From: Paracoccaceae bacterium
GTDB taxonomy: Bacteria; Pseudomonadota; Alphaproteobacteria; Rhodobacterales; Rhodobacteraceae
DNA: 64,000 nt
Reading direction: 5' to 3'
Assembly: GCA_021648025.1 (NCBI GenBank)
Contig: JAKITO010000007.1
Span: forward strand, 27,874-91,873
Position numbers and translations under genes: made by a program. The number at the start of each line of letters is the position of its first letter. The stretch's first letter is position 1. Of the stretch, positions 27,492 through 36,402 are shown piece after piece. The notes beneath the pieces are model-generated. The model made no database searches. It was not told where the DNA came from and saw nothing but the letters and a program-made list of their open reading frames with translations.

Positions 27492-29207
27492 TCAAGCTCT
27501 TTTCACCATCACCCGGATTTGTTTCCCGATCTCCTGGAGCACGGACAATTCACCGATTTTCCGTAGCTTGTTTGCCTGTTCGTCGAAAGAGCTTCGGCGC
27601 AGATCAAGGAAAATATGGCCGCCTGAATTCACTTTCTGTCCGAAAAATTCAAGATATACATCGACCGGAAAATGAAACCCGCAGGCAAGAAAGCTGACGG
27701 CAATATCAACTGAATCGACCGACATGATATCGTTTTTCGAAGGGTTAAGGCGTTCGACCGAATTTGCATCGACGCTGTTCTTCGTCAGAAATTCCACAGC
27801 TTTCGAGAGCTTTGAATACGCAGACCCTTCATCGGTATAACCAAAATGCTTTTGGTCGTTTTCTTCCAGATCAATCAGAACCAATCTGGACTGAAATGCC
27901 TGGTGCATGAACAGGTCGAAAATGGCGTACCCACAGCCAATATCTGCTATGGATTTGTTCGGGATGGTTTCCAAAACCGGCATCAGCGCATCAAATTCCG
28001 TGCCAATCACCCGGGTTGCACGCTCTGCGAGAATTGCGCCATGGTTCGTGACAATAGCATCCAAACCCGCTGTCGACCCATCCGACCACGCCTTAATCAG
28101 GCGCCCGGGTTTTGGTACATCGACAAGAATTTCGGATCTTTGCAGAATGAAATTCAGCAGGTCCTGATCGTCAAACATTGAGTAGTCGAATTTCGAAATA
28201 TCGAGCATTGAGCCTTGTCCTCGGGTGGGTTTCGCCGGGAATTCCTGCATACAGTCCTTGATGAATTTCTTTTCCAGCAGAAACTTACGGGATAATTGGT
28301 CAACCGACATATCCCCGGCCAAAGCCATTGTGCCAATCATTTCCCGGAAACCCGGCTCGTCGGCCTGCGCGTGCTTTTTCACGATTTTGGCCGGAATAGG
28401 TGCCGCACCCGGGTTTACGCCATGTTTATCCAGCAGCTTGTCCATGAAACTGCCACGGCGGGGCGTGTTGTTTTCCTTTTCCTCAAGCCGGGGTTTCATC
28501 CGCCGGGCCCAGAAATGCACACCACGGGTGGCGTCGCTAAGGTTTTCTTCTGGTTTGAACCGGCTGATGATCAACTGGTTACGGTCTTTGAATGAAATCG
28601 GATAAAATGCTTCAACTGGCTGAGCATGCTCTATCTCGCCCGTCTGTTGCAGGAAATGGGTGACCGCCGCAGGTCCGGTAAAACCCCAATTCTGCTGCGT
28701 CATATGCACCGGAGTCCCGGCATCTTTTTCGCGCCGCAACTCGGCTTGCAGGTCATCGTTCAGCCAGGGGCCGATCGCATATTCATCCTGAAAAAACTGC
28801 AACAGGGCCTTCAGGGTTTTCGACGTTTTGGGCAGCCCAAGCACCGCATTGCAAACCAGCCCCGGCTTTTCCCAGCCAAACACAAACCTGGATTTATAGT
28901 CAAACGGGCGATAGCAGTAGATATCCGCATCGACCCATATCTTGCTGGTTTTTTTCAGAAGTTGCAGCCGCCAGATATCCGCGTGGATTGCCGGGCTTCC
29001 GGTGCGGGCGTGTTTATACATCGGCTCACCCGGGAAAATGTCGCTGGCGTCACCGGCATGAACACCCTCGGGGATGTTGGTAATGGGTGCATAGCTATAC
29101 AGGGTGATATGATGACCCGCGTCGGCAAATGACTTGAGACACAACTGTTCCAGCCAGGACAGCTGACCGCCGATCCAAAGGCTGGCGATTTCAGGGAGTT
29201 TGGCCAT
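27492..29207 (-). CDS. glycosyltransferase-methyltransferase fusion
   Basis: The protein is about 571 residues. The N-terminal part (about 1-250) is a GT32/TcdA-like sugar transferase: SLWIGGQLSWLEQLCLKSF, HADIWRLQLLKK and the DXD metal site WVDADIYCYRP (Asp93/Asp95). A linker of about 130 residues follows. The C-terminal part has a methyltransferase-like motif I, IADIGCGYAIFDLFMHQAF, with VLIDLEEND after it. One chain may add and methylate a sugar on a surface glycan. GTG at 29216 is an alternative start; the GAAGGA site is not ideally placed for either. It is isolated between the REP pair and gpmI. Confidence 0.68.
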   Translation of the reverse strand: MAKLPEIASLWIGGQLSWLEQLCLKSFADAGHHITLYSYAPITNIPEGVHAGDASDIFPGEPMYKHARTGSPAIHADIWRLQLLKKTSKIWVDADIYCYRPFDYKSRFVFGWEKPGLVCNAVLGLPKTSKTLKALLQFFQDEYAIGPWLNDDLQAELRREKDAGTPVHMTQQNWGFTGPAAVTHFLQQTGEIEHAQPVEAFYPISFKDRNQLIISRFKPEENLSDATRGVHFWARRMKPRLEEKENNTPRRGSFMDKLLDKHGVNPGAAPIPAKIVKKHAQADEPGFREMIGTMALAGDMSVDQLSRKFLLEKKFIKDCMQEFPAKPTRGQGSMLDISKFDYSMFDDQDLLNFILQRSEILVDVPKPGRLIKAWSDGSTAGLDAIVTNHGAILAERATRVIGTEFDALMPVLETIPNKSIADIGCGYAIFDLFMHQAFQSRLVLIDLEENDQKHFGYTDEGSAYSKLSKAVEFLTKNSVDANSVERLNPSKNDIMSVDSVDIAVSFLACGFHFPVDVYLEFFGQKVNSGGHIFLDLRRSSFDEQANKLRKIGELSVLQEIGKQIRVMVKRA

Positions 29208-29377
29208 TGATGCCACGGTCCTTCGTTATGATCCTGTCGCCCTTACTGCCAAGGGACGTTACATTTCTGTATTCCCGCATATCATGCTCTCATACAAGCA
29301 AGCCGTGACAATATCGGTTCACTCTGCGCCGTGCAGCGGCTAAAAGGCCACTTAGGATTTAAGCGGAGCCCGCGAAG

Positions 29378-30895
29378 ATGACTGCCCCCAAGCCTGTTGT
29401 GTTGTGTATTCTTGATGGTTGGGGGGTTTCTGCGGACATCCGGACCAATGCGCCGTATCTGGCGAAAACCCCGACGTTTGATGCGATTATCGCCCAGGGG
29501 CCTGCTGCGCAGCTGATCACCCATGGGCCTGATGTGGGCCTGCCACGCGGGCAGATGGGCAATTCCGAGGTGGGCCATACCAATATTGGCGCTGGCCGGG
29601 TGGTGGCGATGGACCTGGGGCAAATTGATCTGGCGATTGAGGATGGCTCATTTTTTCGGGAACCTGCGTTGCTGGCATTCATCGCCAAGCTGAAGGCAAG
29701 CGGTGGCACCGCGCATCTGCTTGGGCTGGCGTCCGATGGCGGGGTGCATGGTCACATCAATCATATCGTCGCGGCGGCGCAAGCGATTGATGATGCGGGT
29801 GTGCCGGTGGTTTTGCACGCGATGACGGATGGACGTGATGTAGCGCCCAAATCGGCTAACGGGTATCTCGACGCTCTGCAAATCCGCCTGCCGGGGAAGG
29901 TGCGCATTGTCACTGTTACCGGGCGCTATTACGCTATGGATCGTGATAATCGCTGGAACCGGGTAAAGCTGGCATATGACGCCATGATACGTGGCACGGG
30001 CCGGGTGGCGGCAACGCCCGATGCGGCGGTTCTTGCGGGGTATGACCGCGACGAAACTGATGAATTCATCCTGCCGTCGGTGATCGGCGACTACAGCGGC
30101 GTGAAAGACAATGACGGCATTTTCTGCCTGAATTTCCGCGCCGACCGAGTGCGTGAAATTCTTGCCGCAATCGCACAGCCCGGCTTTGATGCGTTTCATA
30201 CCGGTGCAAGACCGGAATTGGCCGCAATGCTGGGCATGGCAGAATATTCCCAAGCCCATACCGAATATATTTCGACCGTCTATCCCAAACCTCGGATTGT
30301 TCACACTCTGGGCGCATGGGTTGCCGCGCAAGGCTTGCGTCAGTTCCATCTGGCTGAGACCGAAAAATATCCGCATGTGACGTTCTTTCTGAACGGCGGC
30401 AAAGAAGAACCCGAACTGGGCGAAGACCGGTACATGGCGAAATCGCCCGATGTGGCGACCTATGACCTGAAACCTGAAATGTCAGCGGATGAGGTCACGG
30501 ACCAGTTCGTTGGTGCGATTGAGGCCGGGTATGACCTGATCATCACCAATTACGCCAACCCCGACATGGTCGGCCATACTGGCGACCTGAACGCCGCAAT
30601 CCTTGCCTGCGAGGCGGTGGACCGGGGGCTGACCCGCGTGGTGACGGCCTTGCAAAAGGCCGGTGGCGCGATGATTGTCACCGCCGACCACGGCAATTGC
30701 GAAATGATGATCGACCCCGAAACCGGCGGGCCACATACAGCCCATACGCTGAACCCGGTGCCGGTGGTTCTGGTCGGCGGGCCACAAGGCGCACAATTGC
30801 ACAATGGACGGCTGGCCGATCTGGCCCCAACCCTGTTGCACCTGATGCAAATCGAGGCACCAGCCGAAATGACCGGAACGAGCCTGATTTCATGA
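29378..30895 (+). CDS. gpmI: 2,3-bisphosphoglycerate-independent phosphoglycerate mutase
   Basis: The 505-residue manganese enzyme interconverts 3- and 2-phosphoglycerate. It has the N-terminal metal motif VLCILDGWGVS, the catalytic serine loop QMGNSEVGHTNIGAGR, DGRDVAPKSA, and the C-terminal metal motif TADHGNCEMM. Length is typical. The last codons overlap the EnvC-like gene (ATGA), so glycolysis and envelope genes share a transcript here, as in many alphaproteobacteria. Confidence 0.96.
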   Translation: MTAPKPVVLCILDGWGVSADIRTNAPYLAKTPTFDAIIAQGPAAQLITHGPDVGLPRGQMGNSEVGHTNIGAGRVVAMDLGQIDLAIEDGSFFREPALLAFIAKLKASGGTAHLLGLASDGGVHGHINHIVAAAQAIDDAGVPVVLHAMTDGRDVAPKSANGYLDALQIRLPGKVRIVTVTGRYYAMDRDNRWNRVKLAYDAMIRGTGRVAATPDAAVLAGYDRDETDEFILPSVIGDYSGVKDNDGIFCLNFRADRVREILAAIAQPGFDAFHTGARPELAAMLGMAEYSQAHTEYISTVYPKPRIVHTLGAWVAAQGLRQFHLAETEKYPHVTFFLNGGKEEPELGEDRYMAKSPDVATYDLKPEMSADEVTDQFVGAIEAGYDLIITNYANPDMVGHTGDLNAAILACEAVDRGLTRVVTALQKAGGAMIVTADHGNCEMMIDPETGGPHTAHTLNPVPVVLVGGPQGAQLHNGRLADLAPTLLHLMQIEAPAEMTGTSLIS

Positions 30896-32049
30896 AGTTC
30901 TGCATATCCCTCATCCTTTTTTCACTCATGGGCGCGGCAACTTTCGCCCAATCCGACCCGGGCGAAGCGGCCCTTGCGGCGTCCGAACAGCTTCAATCCG
31001 CCACCGCCCTGCTGGACAAGGCCGAAGGTGCGCGTGACCGGGTGCGCGCCCTGACCGAAACCGTGCGCGCCTATGAGGCCGGTCTTGCAGCCATGCGTGA
31101 CGGGGTGCGCCGCGCGGCAACCCGCGAGGCACAGCTAAGCCGCCGGTTACAGGCCCGCGAGGGCGATATTGCCCAACTTCTTGGGGTGCTTCTGACCATC
31201 GAATCGGCCCCCGCGCCGGTGCTGCTTTTGCATCCTGCTGGCCCGCAGGGCAGTGCGCGCGCCGCAATGATGCTGGCCGAGGTGACGCCGGGGCTGACCG
31301 CCAAAGCCGCCGCACTTAAGGATGATCTGGAAGAAATGCAGATGCTGCGGAAATTGCGGCAGGCGGCCTCGCGCACGCTCAAAGCCGGGTTGGCCGGAGT
31401 TCAACAGGCGCGCGCACGGCTTAGCAAGGCAGTTGCAGATCGCACAGACCTGCCGCGCCGTTTCACCGAAGACCCGGTGCGCACGGCGATATTGCTGTCC
31501 TCTACCGATACCCTGGATGCCTTTGCCGACGGGCTGGGTGATATTGCCAGTGGCGACATCACCGAAACCAGCGCGGATATCAGCCTTTTGAAAGGCAATA
31601 TTCCTTTGCCCGTGCAAGGCATCATCCTGCATCGCGCAGGCGAGGCGGACGCCGCCGGGATCAAACGCGTCGGGATCATCCTGGCCACCAGGTCGCGGGC
31701 ATTGGTAACAACGCCCACAGCGGCAACGATCCGCTATCAAGGCCCGCTTTTGAATCTTGGCAAGGTGGTTATTCTGGAACCACAGCCGGGGACGCTTTTT
31801 ATTCTATCGGGTCTGGCCGAAGTCTACGGCGAGATCGGTCAGGTCATTCCAGAAGGCTCTCCTGTTGGGCTGATGGGCGGAGCTATCAGCAATAATGAGC
31901 CGAATAATGGTGCACAATCCACAGCTATTGTGTCACTAAGCGGTGAAGGCACTGGAACTAATCGTTCAGAAACGCTCTATATAGAGGTCAGAGAGGGCAA
32001 AAGCCCTGTGGACCCGGAAACGTGGTTCCAAACGGATAAGGATGGATAA
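30892..32049 (+). CDS. EnvC-like murein hydrolase activator
   Basis: The 385-residue periplasmic protein has a signal peptide (about 1-18, cut after TFA), a long coiled coil (about 20-150) and a degenerate LytM/M23 domain at the C-terminus (KVVILEPQPGTLFILSGLAE, YGEIGQVIPEGSPVGLMGG). The catalytic His residues of true M23 peptidases are missing, as in EnvC, which activates amidases rather than cutting peptidoglycan. It starts in overlap with gpmI and is six bases before ctpA. The gpmI-envC-ctpA order is widespread in proteobacteria. Confidence 0.88.
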   Translation: MKFCISLILFSLMGAATFAQSDPGEAALAASEQLQSATALLDKAEGARDRVRALTETVRAYEAGLAAMRDGVRRAATREAQLSRRLQAREGDIAQLLGVLLTIESAPAPVLLLHPAGPQGSARAAMMLAEVTPGLTAKAAALKDDLEEMQMLRKLRQAASRTLKAGLAGVQQARARLSKAVADRTDLPRRFTEDPVRTAILLSSTDTLDAFADGLGDIASGDITETSADISLLKGNIPLPVQGIILHRAGEADAAGIKRVGIILATRSRALVTTPTAATIRYQGPLLNLGKVVILEPQPGTLFILSGLAEVYGEIGQVIPEGSPVGLMGGAISNNEPNNGAQSTAIVSLSGEGTGTNRSETLYIEVREGKSPVDPETWFQTDKDG

Positions 32050-32055
32050 TCGAAC

Positions 32056-33399
32056 ATGAAGAAATTCGTGATGGCCGCGGTTGGCGGTACTTTGGCAGGC
32101 ATTTTGGCAACAACCCAGGTGGCAGGGCCACTTTTGGCGCAGGAATCCACGCGCAATGTCAACATTTACGAGCAGCTGGACCTGTTTGGTGATATTTTTG
32201 AACGCATCCGCGTGCAGTATGTCGAGGAGGTCAACGAGAAAGATCTGATCGAGGCGGCAATCAACGGCATGCTGACCTCGCTTGATCCGCACTCCAGCTA
32301 TCTTTCACCCGAAGATGCCGCCTCTATGCGGGTACAGACGCGCGGGGAATTTGGCGGCCTGGGCATCGAAGTCACGCAGGAAGAGGGCTTTATCAAAGTT
32401 GTGTCACCCATCGACGGCACCCCGGCAGACGAGGCCGGGATCGAAGCTGGTGATTTCATTACCCATGTTGACGGCGAAAGTGTTCTGGGGCTGACCCTTG
32501 ACAAGGCAGTCAAGTTGATGCGCGGCCTGGTCGGAACCGAGATTATCATCACCGTAGTGCGCGAAGGCGAGCCAGAGCCGTTTGATGTGTCGATCATCCG
32601 TGATACGATCAAGCTGACGGCGGTACGGGCCAGGACCGAAGGCACCACTGTGGTGCTGCGCCTGACCACCTTCAACGATCAAACCACCCCAAACCTTGAG
32701 TCCGGGATAAAAGAACAGATCGAAGCCGCTGGCGGAATCGAAAACGTGAGCGGGTTTGTTCTGGACCTGCGCAACAATCCCGGCGGCCTGCTGACCCAGG
32801 CGATTCGAGTGTCCGACGCGTTCCTTGAATCGGGCGAGATTGTCAGCACACGGGGCCGCAACCCCGAGGATGGCGAGCGGTTTAACGCCACACCCGGTGA
32901 TCTGGCCGGCGGTTTGCCGATGGTGGTGCTGATCAATGGCGGATCGGCGTCCGCCTCTGAAATCGTGGCCGGCGCGTTGCAGGACCATCGCCGGGCGATT
33001 GTTGTTGGCACCAAAAGCTTTGGCAAAGGCTCGGTTCAGACGGTGATGCCTTTGCGTGGTGACGGGGCAATGCGCCTGACCACGGCGCGTTATTACACAC
33101 CGTCGGGCCGGTCGATTCAGGCGTTGGGTGTATCGCCAGACATCATAGTTGACCAACCCCGCCGCAAACCAGAGACCGAAGAAGAGGATGAGGAAACCAA
33201 AACTTCGCGCAGCAGACGCTCTGAGGCCGATTTGCGGGGCCGGTTGAACAATGACAGCCTGTCCGAAGACGAGATTCGCCAGATCGAAGAAGACCGCACC
33301 AAGGCGGAAGCCGCCGCTGATCTTCGGGAAAAGGATTATCAACTGGCCTATGCGATCGACATTCTGACTGGATTGTCAGCGCTTGCGCCAACGAAGTAA
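32056..33399 (+). CDS. ctpA: C-terminal processing peptidase (S41)
   Basis: The 447-residue periplasmic serine protease has an N-terminal signal or anchor (about 1-30), a PDZ domain (about 90-170, GLGIEVTQEEGFIKVVSPID) and an S41 core with the catalytic Ser in NGGSASASEIVAGAL and Lys in GTKSFGKGSVQT. The C-terminal tail is charged (TEEEDEETKTSRSRRSEADL). It probably degrades or trims periplasmic wall enzymes, fitting its place after the EnvC-like gene. A strong terminator hairpin follows. Confidence 0.94.
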   Translation: MKKFVMAAVGGTLAGILATTQVAGPLLAQESTRNVNIYEQLDLFGDIFERIRVQYVEEVNEKDLIEAAINGMLTSLDPHSSYLSPEDAASMRVQTRGEFGGLGIEVTQEEGFIKVVSPIDGTPADEAGIEAGDFITHVDGESVLGLTLDKAVKLMRGLVGTEIIITVVREGEPEPFDVSIIRDTIKLTAVRARTEGTTVVLRLTTFNDQTTPNLESGIKEQIEAAGGIENVSGFVLDLRNNPGGLLTQAIRVSDAFLESGEIVSTRGRNPEDGERFNATPGDLAGGLPMVVLINGGSASASEIVAGALQDHRRAIVVGTKSFGKGSVQTVMPLRGDGAMRLTTARYYTPSGRSIQALGVSPDIIVDQPRRKPETEEEDEETKTSRSRRSEADLRGRLNNDSLSEDEIRQIEEDRTKAEAAADLREKDYQLAYAIDILTGLSALAPTK

Positions 33400-33410
33400 C
33401 CTTACCAAGC

Positions 33411-33439
33411 AAGGGCCGCACCAGGATGGCGCGGCCCTT
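33411..33439 (+). terminator. rho-independent-like terminator after ctpA
   Basis: A perfect nine-base stem AAGGGCCGC / GCGGCCCTT with an 11-base loop starts 11 bases after the ctpA stop. The T-run that follows is weak and interrupted. It likely ends the gpmI-envC-ctpA transcript. Confidence 0.65.
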
Positions 33440-33551
33440 AGGCATTGTTTCTTGATGCCGCCACACGCACATTTTGCGCATTGCCCCCCAAACCAAGGCT
33501 GATTTGGCCACTTTGACCCGCAGAATGTGAATGTGGGTTCAGAGATGATTG

Positions 33552-33579
33552 CATTCATTTATATAAGTATTTATGAATG
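33552..33579. promoter_or_regulatory. AT-rich inverted repeat upstream of the coiled-coil/M41 pair
   Basis: CATTCAT at 33552-33558 and ATGAATG at 33573-33579 flank a 14-base AT-rich centre that includes TATATAAG. It is 77 bases upstream of the next start codon and clearly more AT-rich than the surroundings. It could be a promoter or operator region for 33656-34677; boxes were not assigned. Confidence 0.35.
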
Positions 33580-33655
33580 TGTTTAATTGTGACATTTCGC
33601 CGGACCTGCCAAAACCTGACCCGGAGATGGTCATTGAATTGAAGTGGAGCCATGC

Positions 33656-34087
33656 ATGTACCGCAAAGCCAGCAGCGGACGTTTTATCGGCCTTTCGACA
33701 TTTCTGATCGTCATCGTGATGGCGGTGTTTACCTGGGTCATGTACGGCATGGCCCAGCAGGTATTCGTGATGACCGACATCATGGTCGAACTTAGCGACA
33801 GCTTTAAGTCGATGGTCGAAATTCAACAGGTCATGGTCGCCGATATCCATTCCATGAGCATTGATATGTCCGAGATGAACCAAAAAGTTGGTAGTATGAC
33901 CGAATCGGTTGGCGACATGTCCGGGTCAATCGGGACGATGTCTTCATCGGTCGCCGGTATGGGCGACGCGGTGAACAGCCTGGCCGGCAGTGTTGGCCGC
34001 ATGTCCTATGACGTGTCCAAAGCCTCATATGCAATGTCCAACCCGATGTCGTTTATGTGGGGCAACAACAGCCCGTTTCCCTTCTGA
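33656..34087 (+). CDS. membrane-anchored methionine-heptad coiled-coil protein, unknown function
   Basis: The 143-residue protein was not recognised. It has one membrane helix at about 10-32 (FIGLSTFLIVIVMAVFTWVM). From residue 32 a hydrophobic residue falls every seven positions without a break: Met32, 39, Leu46, Met53, 60, 67, 74, 81, 88, 95, 102, Leu109, Met116. A second ladder at the other core position is mostly Val/Ile (78, 85, 92, 99, 106, 113, 120). This is a continuous coiled coil of about 13 heptads with a Met/Val core. The C-terminus is aromatic and Pro-rich. ATG at 33656 has GGAG at good spacing; GTG at 33644 is an alternative. The M41-like gene follows 26 bases later, probably an operon. 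Confidence 0.8.
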   Translation: MYRKASSGRFIGLSTFLIVIVMAVFTWVMYGMAQQVFVMTDIMVELSDSFKSMVEIQQVMVADIHSMSIDMSEMNQKVGSMTESVGDMSGSIGTMSSSVAGMGDAVNSLAGSVGRMSYDVSKASYAMSNPMSFMWGNNSPFPF

Positions 34088-34113
34088 ACTGAATTTTCGG
34101 ATAGACCAGCACC

Positions 34114-34677
34114 ATGTACGATGACATTGTTTGTAATATCCCCGAAGGCCGGTGCAGCGATCATACCTATCGTCTGGCCGTATATGAAGCAGGTCATGCG
34201 CTGACCGCGCGCGCGCTGGGGCTGAAACTCATCTCGGTCAAGATGCTGCCGCGTCCGCCGGTTCTGACCAGCGACAAGGCGTTTGCCAATAACGATTGGG
34301 GTGCATTTGTCGAAATGTTGGAAAACCGGATTATCGAGTTATTCGGTGGTCAGATCGCCGAACAACACTGTTGCGGCACCAATACCTGTTGCAGTGGAGA
34401 CATTGCCCGGATTGATGAGCTTGCCAAGCTGGTGGCCGGTTTAAGTGGCGCGGAAGATTCCGAAGCGGTGATGTTCGAGCTTGAGGACGCAGCAATTGAG
34501 ATTTTCGCCGATCAAAAATACCGCGATGCCATTGTGCCTATTGCCGAGTTTTTGTTCCATCGGGCTGAAACGGGCAGAGAGGTCATTGACGGGCCGGATA
34601 TTGAGGCCGAGCTGGACAAACATGTTCCTGTTGCCGAGCGGAAGACCTGGTTGAAGCGGGTGTTTTCCTTCGGGTAG
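34114..34677 (+). CDS. orphan FtsH-type M41 peptidase domain with altered active site
   Basis: The 187-residue protein resembles the M41 protease half of FtsH without the AAA ATPase or membrane part. The zinc motif HEAGH appears as YEAGHALTARALG (Tyr24-His28). The helix marker GGQIAEQ (78-84) corresponds to FtsH GGRAAEE, and SGDIARID (94-101) to the segment with the third zinc ligand Asp. The first zinc His is thus replaced by Tyr through a single base change (TAT for CAT). Four Cys at 86, 87, 92, 93 (HCCGTNTCC) are unusual and could offer other metal ligands. It may be a pseudo-protease. It pairs with the upstream coiled-coil gene. Confidence 0.7.
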   Translation: MYDDIVCNIPEGRCSDHTYRLAVYEAGHALTARALGLKLISVKMLPRPPVLTSDKAFANNDWGAFVEMLENRIIELFGGQIAEQHCCGTNTCCSGDIARIDELAKLVAGLSGAEDSEAVMFELEDAAIEIFADQKYRDAIVPIAEFLFHRAETGREVIDGPDIEAELDKHVPVAERKTWLKRVFSFG

Positions 34678-34703
34678 GATCGCTTTGTCACGGGCCGCTC
34701 TTC

Positions 34704-34722
34704 AAGCCCTGAAGAAGGGCTT
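34704..34722. terminator. terminator hairpin between convergent genes
   Basis: A perfect seven-base stem AAGCCCT / AGGGCTT with loop GAAGA lies 27 bases after the M41-like gene and 18 before the end of the convergent DUF1285 gene. It may serve both strands. The T-run on the plus side is weak. Confidence 0.5.
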
Positions 34723-34739
34723 TCATCGCAGCTTTTCGG

Positions 34740-35333
34740 TTAGACCCCTTCCAGTTCCGACGACGGGATGACACGAAAAAACTGCCCCAAAGACCAAAGA
34801 CCAAACCAACCTTCGTGATGCACCCCAAGATCGACCAACCGGTAAAAACTTTTGCGGTCGATCAACGCCTCCAGCCCGGCGCGGACCATTACATATGGCG
34901 AAGGCTCTCCCGTTTCTTCATCCCGGACCACGCGAATCGGATTGTCTGGCCCGGCCGTGACCATGTCGTCGACCTGGGTGGTGAACTGCAAAACCTGGTC
35001 GGCGCCCGTCCCGGTTGCCTCAAAGTCCACCGCCACAAACGGCGCATCATCAACCGTGATGCCGACCTTTTCCACTGGAGTAACCAGAAAATACTTGCCC
35101 CCCTCCAATTTCAGGATCGACGAGAACAGCCGTACCAGTTCAAACCGGCCAATCGGCGTGCCAAGGTAGAACCACGTCCCATCCCTTGCGATTCGCATGT
35201 CCAGATCGCCGCAAAACTCGGGGTTCCACAGGTGAACCGGCGGCAATCCCCGCCCCTTGGAAGCCCGCACAGCGGCGGCAATGCCCTCAGCCGAGGGGGT
35301 AACAGTATTTTGTCCACTCATTGCGTTTGTCAT
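34740..35333 (-). CDS. DUF1285 family protein
   Basis: The 197-residue protein has the family hallmark GLPPVHLWNPEFCGDLDMRI, GTWFYLGTPIGR and VEKVGITVDDAPFVAVDFEA. DUF1285 proteins are soluble, common in alphaproteobacteria, and have no established function. They often stand next to the moxR cluster, as here, where moxR starts 58 bases away on the other strand. The start at 35333 (MTNAMSGQ) is ambiguous with 35321 because the purine-rich site GGAAGGA touches the first ATG. Confidence 0.85.
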   Translation of the reverse strand: MTNAMSGQNTVTPSAEGIAAAVRASKGRGLPPVHLWNPEFCGDLDMRIARDGTWFYLGTPIGRFELVRLFSSILKLEGGKYFLVTPVEKVGITVDDAPFVAVDFEATGTGADQVLQFTTQVDDMVTAGPDNPIRVVRDEETGEPSPYVMVRAGLEALIDRKSFYRLVDLGVHHEGWFGLWSLGQFFRVIPSSELEGV

Positions 35334-35391
35334 TCCTTCCCGGCACGATACAACTACACTGGCACTATATACGCCCCATGAAAGGAAAGTC

Positions 35392-36402
35392 ATGTCCGAT
35401 CCTGACGCTCTTGTCGCCGAAATCGAGGCGCTGGAAGAAAAGTTGGCCGAAGCCAAGGCATCCATCACCCGGCGTTTCATCGGTCAGGAAAGGGTGGTCG
35501 ATCTGACCCTGACCGCCCTTCTGTGCGGTGGTCATGCCTTGCTGATCGGCTTGCCTGGTCTTGGCAAGACGCTTTTGATTGAAACCCTGTCGACGGTGAT
35601 GGGGCTGGATGGCAACCGCATCCAGTTCACGCCCGATCTGATGCCTGCCGATATTCTGGGGTCCGAGGTTCTGGATACAGACGCCGATGGGCGACGCAGC
35701 TTTCGCTTTGTGCCCGGGCCGGTGTTTTGCCAGTTGCTGATGGCCGATGAGATCAACCGCGCCAGCCCCCGCACCCAATCGGCCCTGTTGCAGGCGATGC
35801 AGGAACGTATGGTCAGCGTTGCGGGCGAAGATCGGCCGCTGGACGCACCATTCCACGTTTTGGCCACCCAGAACCCGATTGAACAAGAAGGCACCTACCC
35901 CTTGCCCGAGGCCCAGCTGGACCGGTTTTTGGTGCAGGTCGATGTGGATTACCCATCCCGTGAAACCGAGCGTGACATTTTGATGGCCACAACCGGCATA
36001 GACGAACTGGAGGCAACCCAGGTATTTGAACCGGGTGAATTGCTGGCGGCGCAGACGTTGCTTAGGCGCATGCCGGTCGGAGAATCGGTGGTCGAGATGA
36101 TCCTTGATCTGGTGCGTGCCTTTCGCCCCGAGGAACCGGGCGTATCAGAGCGGGTGCGCGAAACCGTGGCCTGGGGGCCGGGGCCGCGCGCCTCGCAGGC
36201 GTTGATGATGACGGTGCGCGCACGGGCCTTGTTGCAAGGGCGGTTGGTACCCAACGCCGAAGATGTCATCGACATGGCCCGCCCGGTGCTAAGCCACCGG
36301 ATGGCGCTGAATTTTGCAGCAAGGGCGCGGGGCGACAGCCTGGCTGACCTGATCGAAACAACCACGGCTGCGTTGACCAGCAGAGCCGAGGCTGCCGCGT
36401 GA
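35392..36402 (+). CDS. moxR: MoxR family AAA+ ATPase
   Basis: The 336-residue chaperone-type ATPase has Walker A in ALLIGLPGLGKTLLIET, Walker B in LLMADEINRASPRTQSALLQ, and sensor NPIEQEGTYPLPEAQLDRF. MoxR ATPases work with VWA-domain proteins to mature or activate complexes. The ATG at 35392 has AAAGGA upstream; the longer frame to 35257 overlaps the divergent gene and is rejected. It overlaps the DUF58 gene by four bases and heads a four-gene operon. Confidence 0.93.
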   Translation: MSDPDALVAEIEALEEKLAEAKASITRRFIGQERVVDLTLTALLCGGHALLIGLPGLGKTLLIETLSTVMGLDGNRIQFTPDLMPADILGSEVLDTDADGRRSFRFVPGPVFCQLLMADEINRASPRTQSALLQAMQERMVSVAGEDRPLDAPFHVLATQNPIEQEGTYPLPEAQLDRFLVQVDVDYPSRETERDILMATTGIDELEATQVFEPGELLAAQTLLRRMPVGESVVEMILDLVRAFRPEEPGVSERVRETVAWGPGPRASQALMMTVRARALLQGRLVPNAEDVIDMARPVLSHRMALNFAARARGDSLADLIETTTAALTSRAEAAA

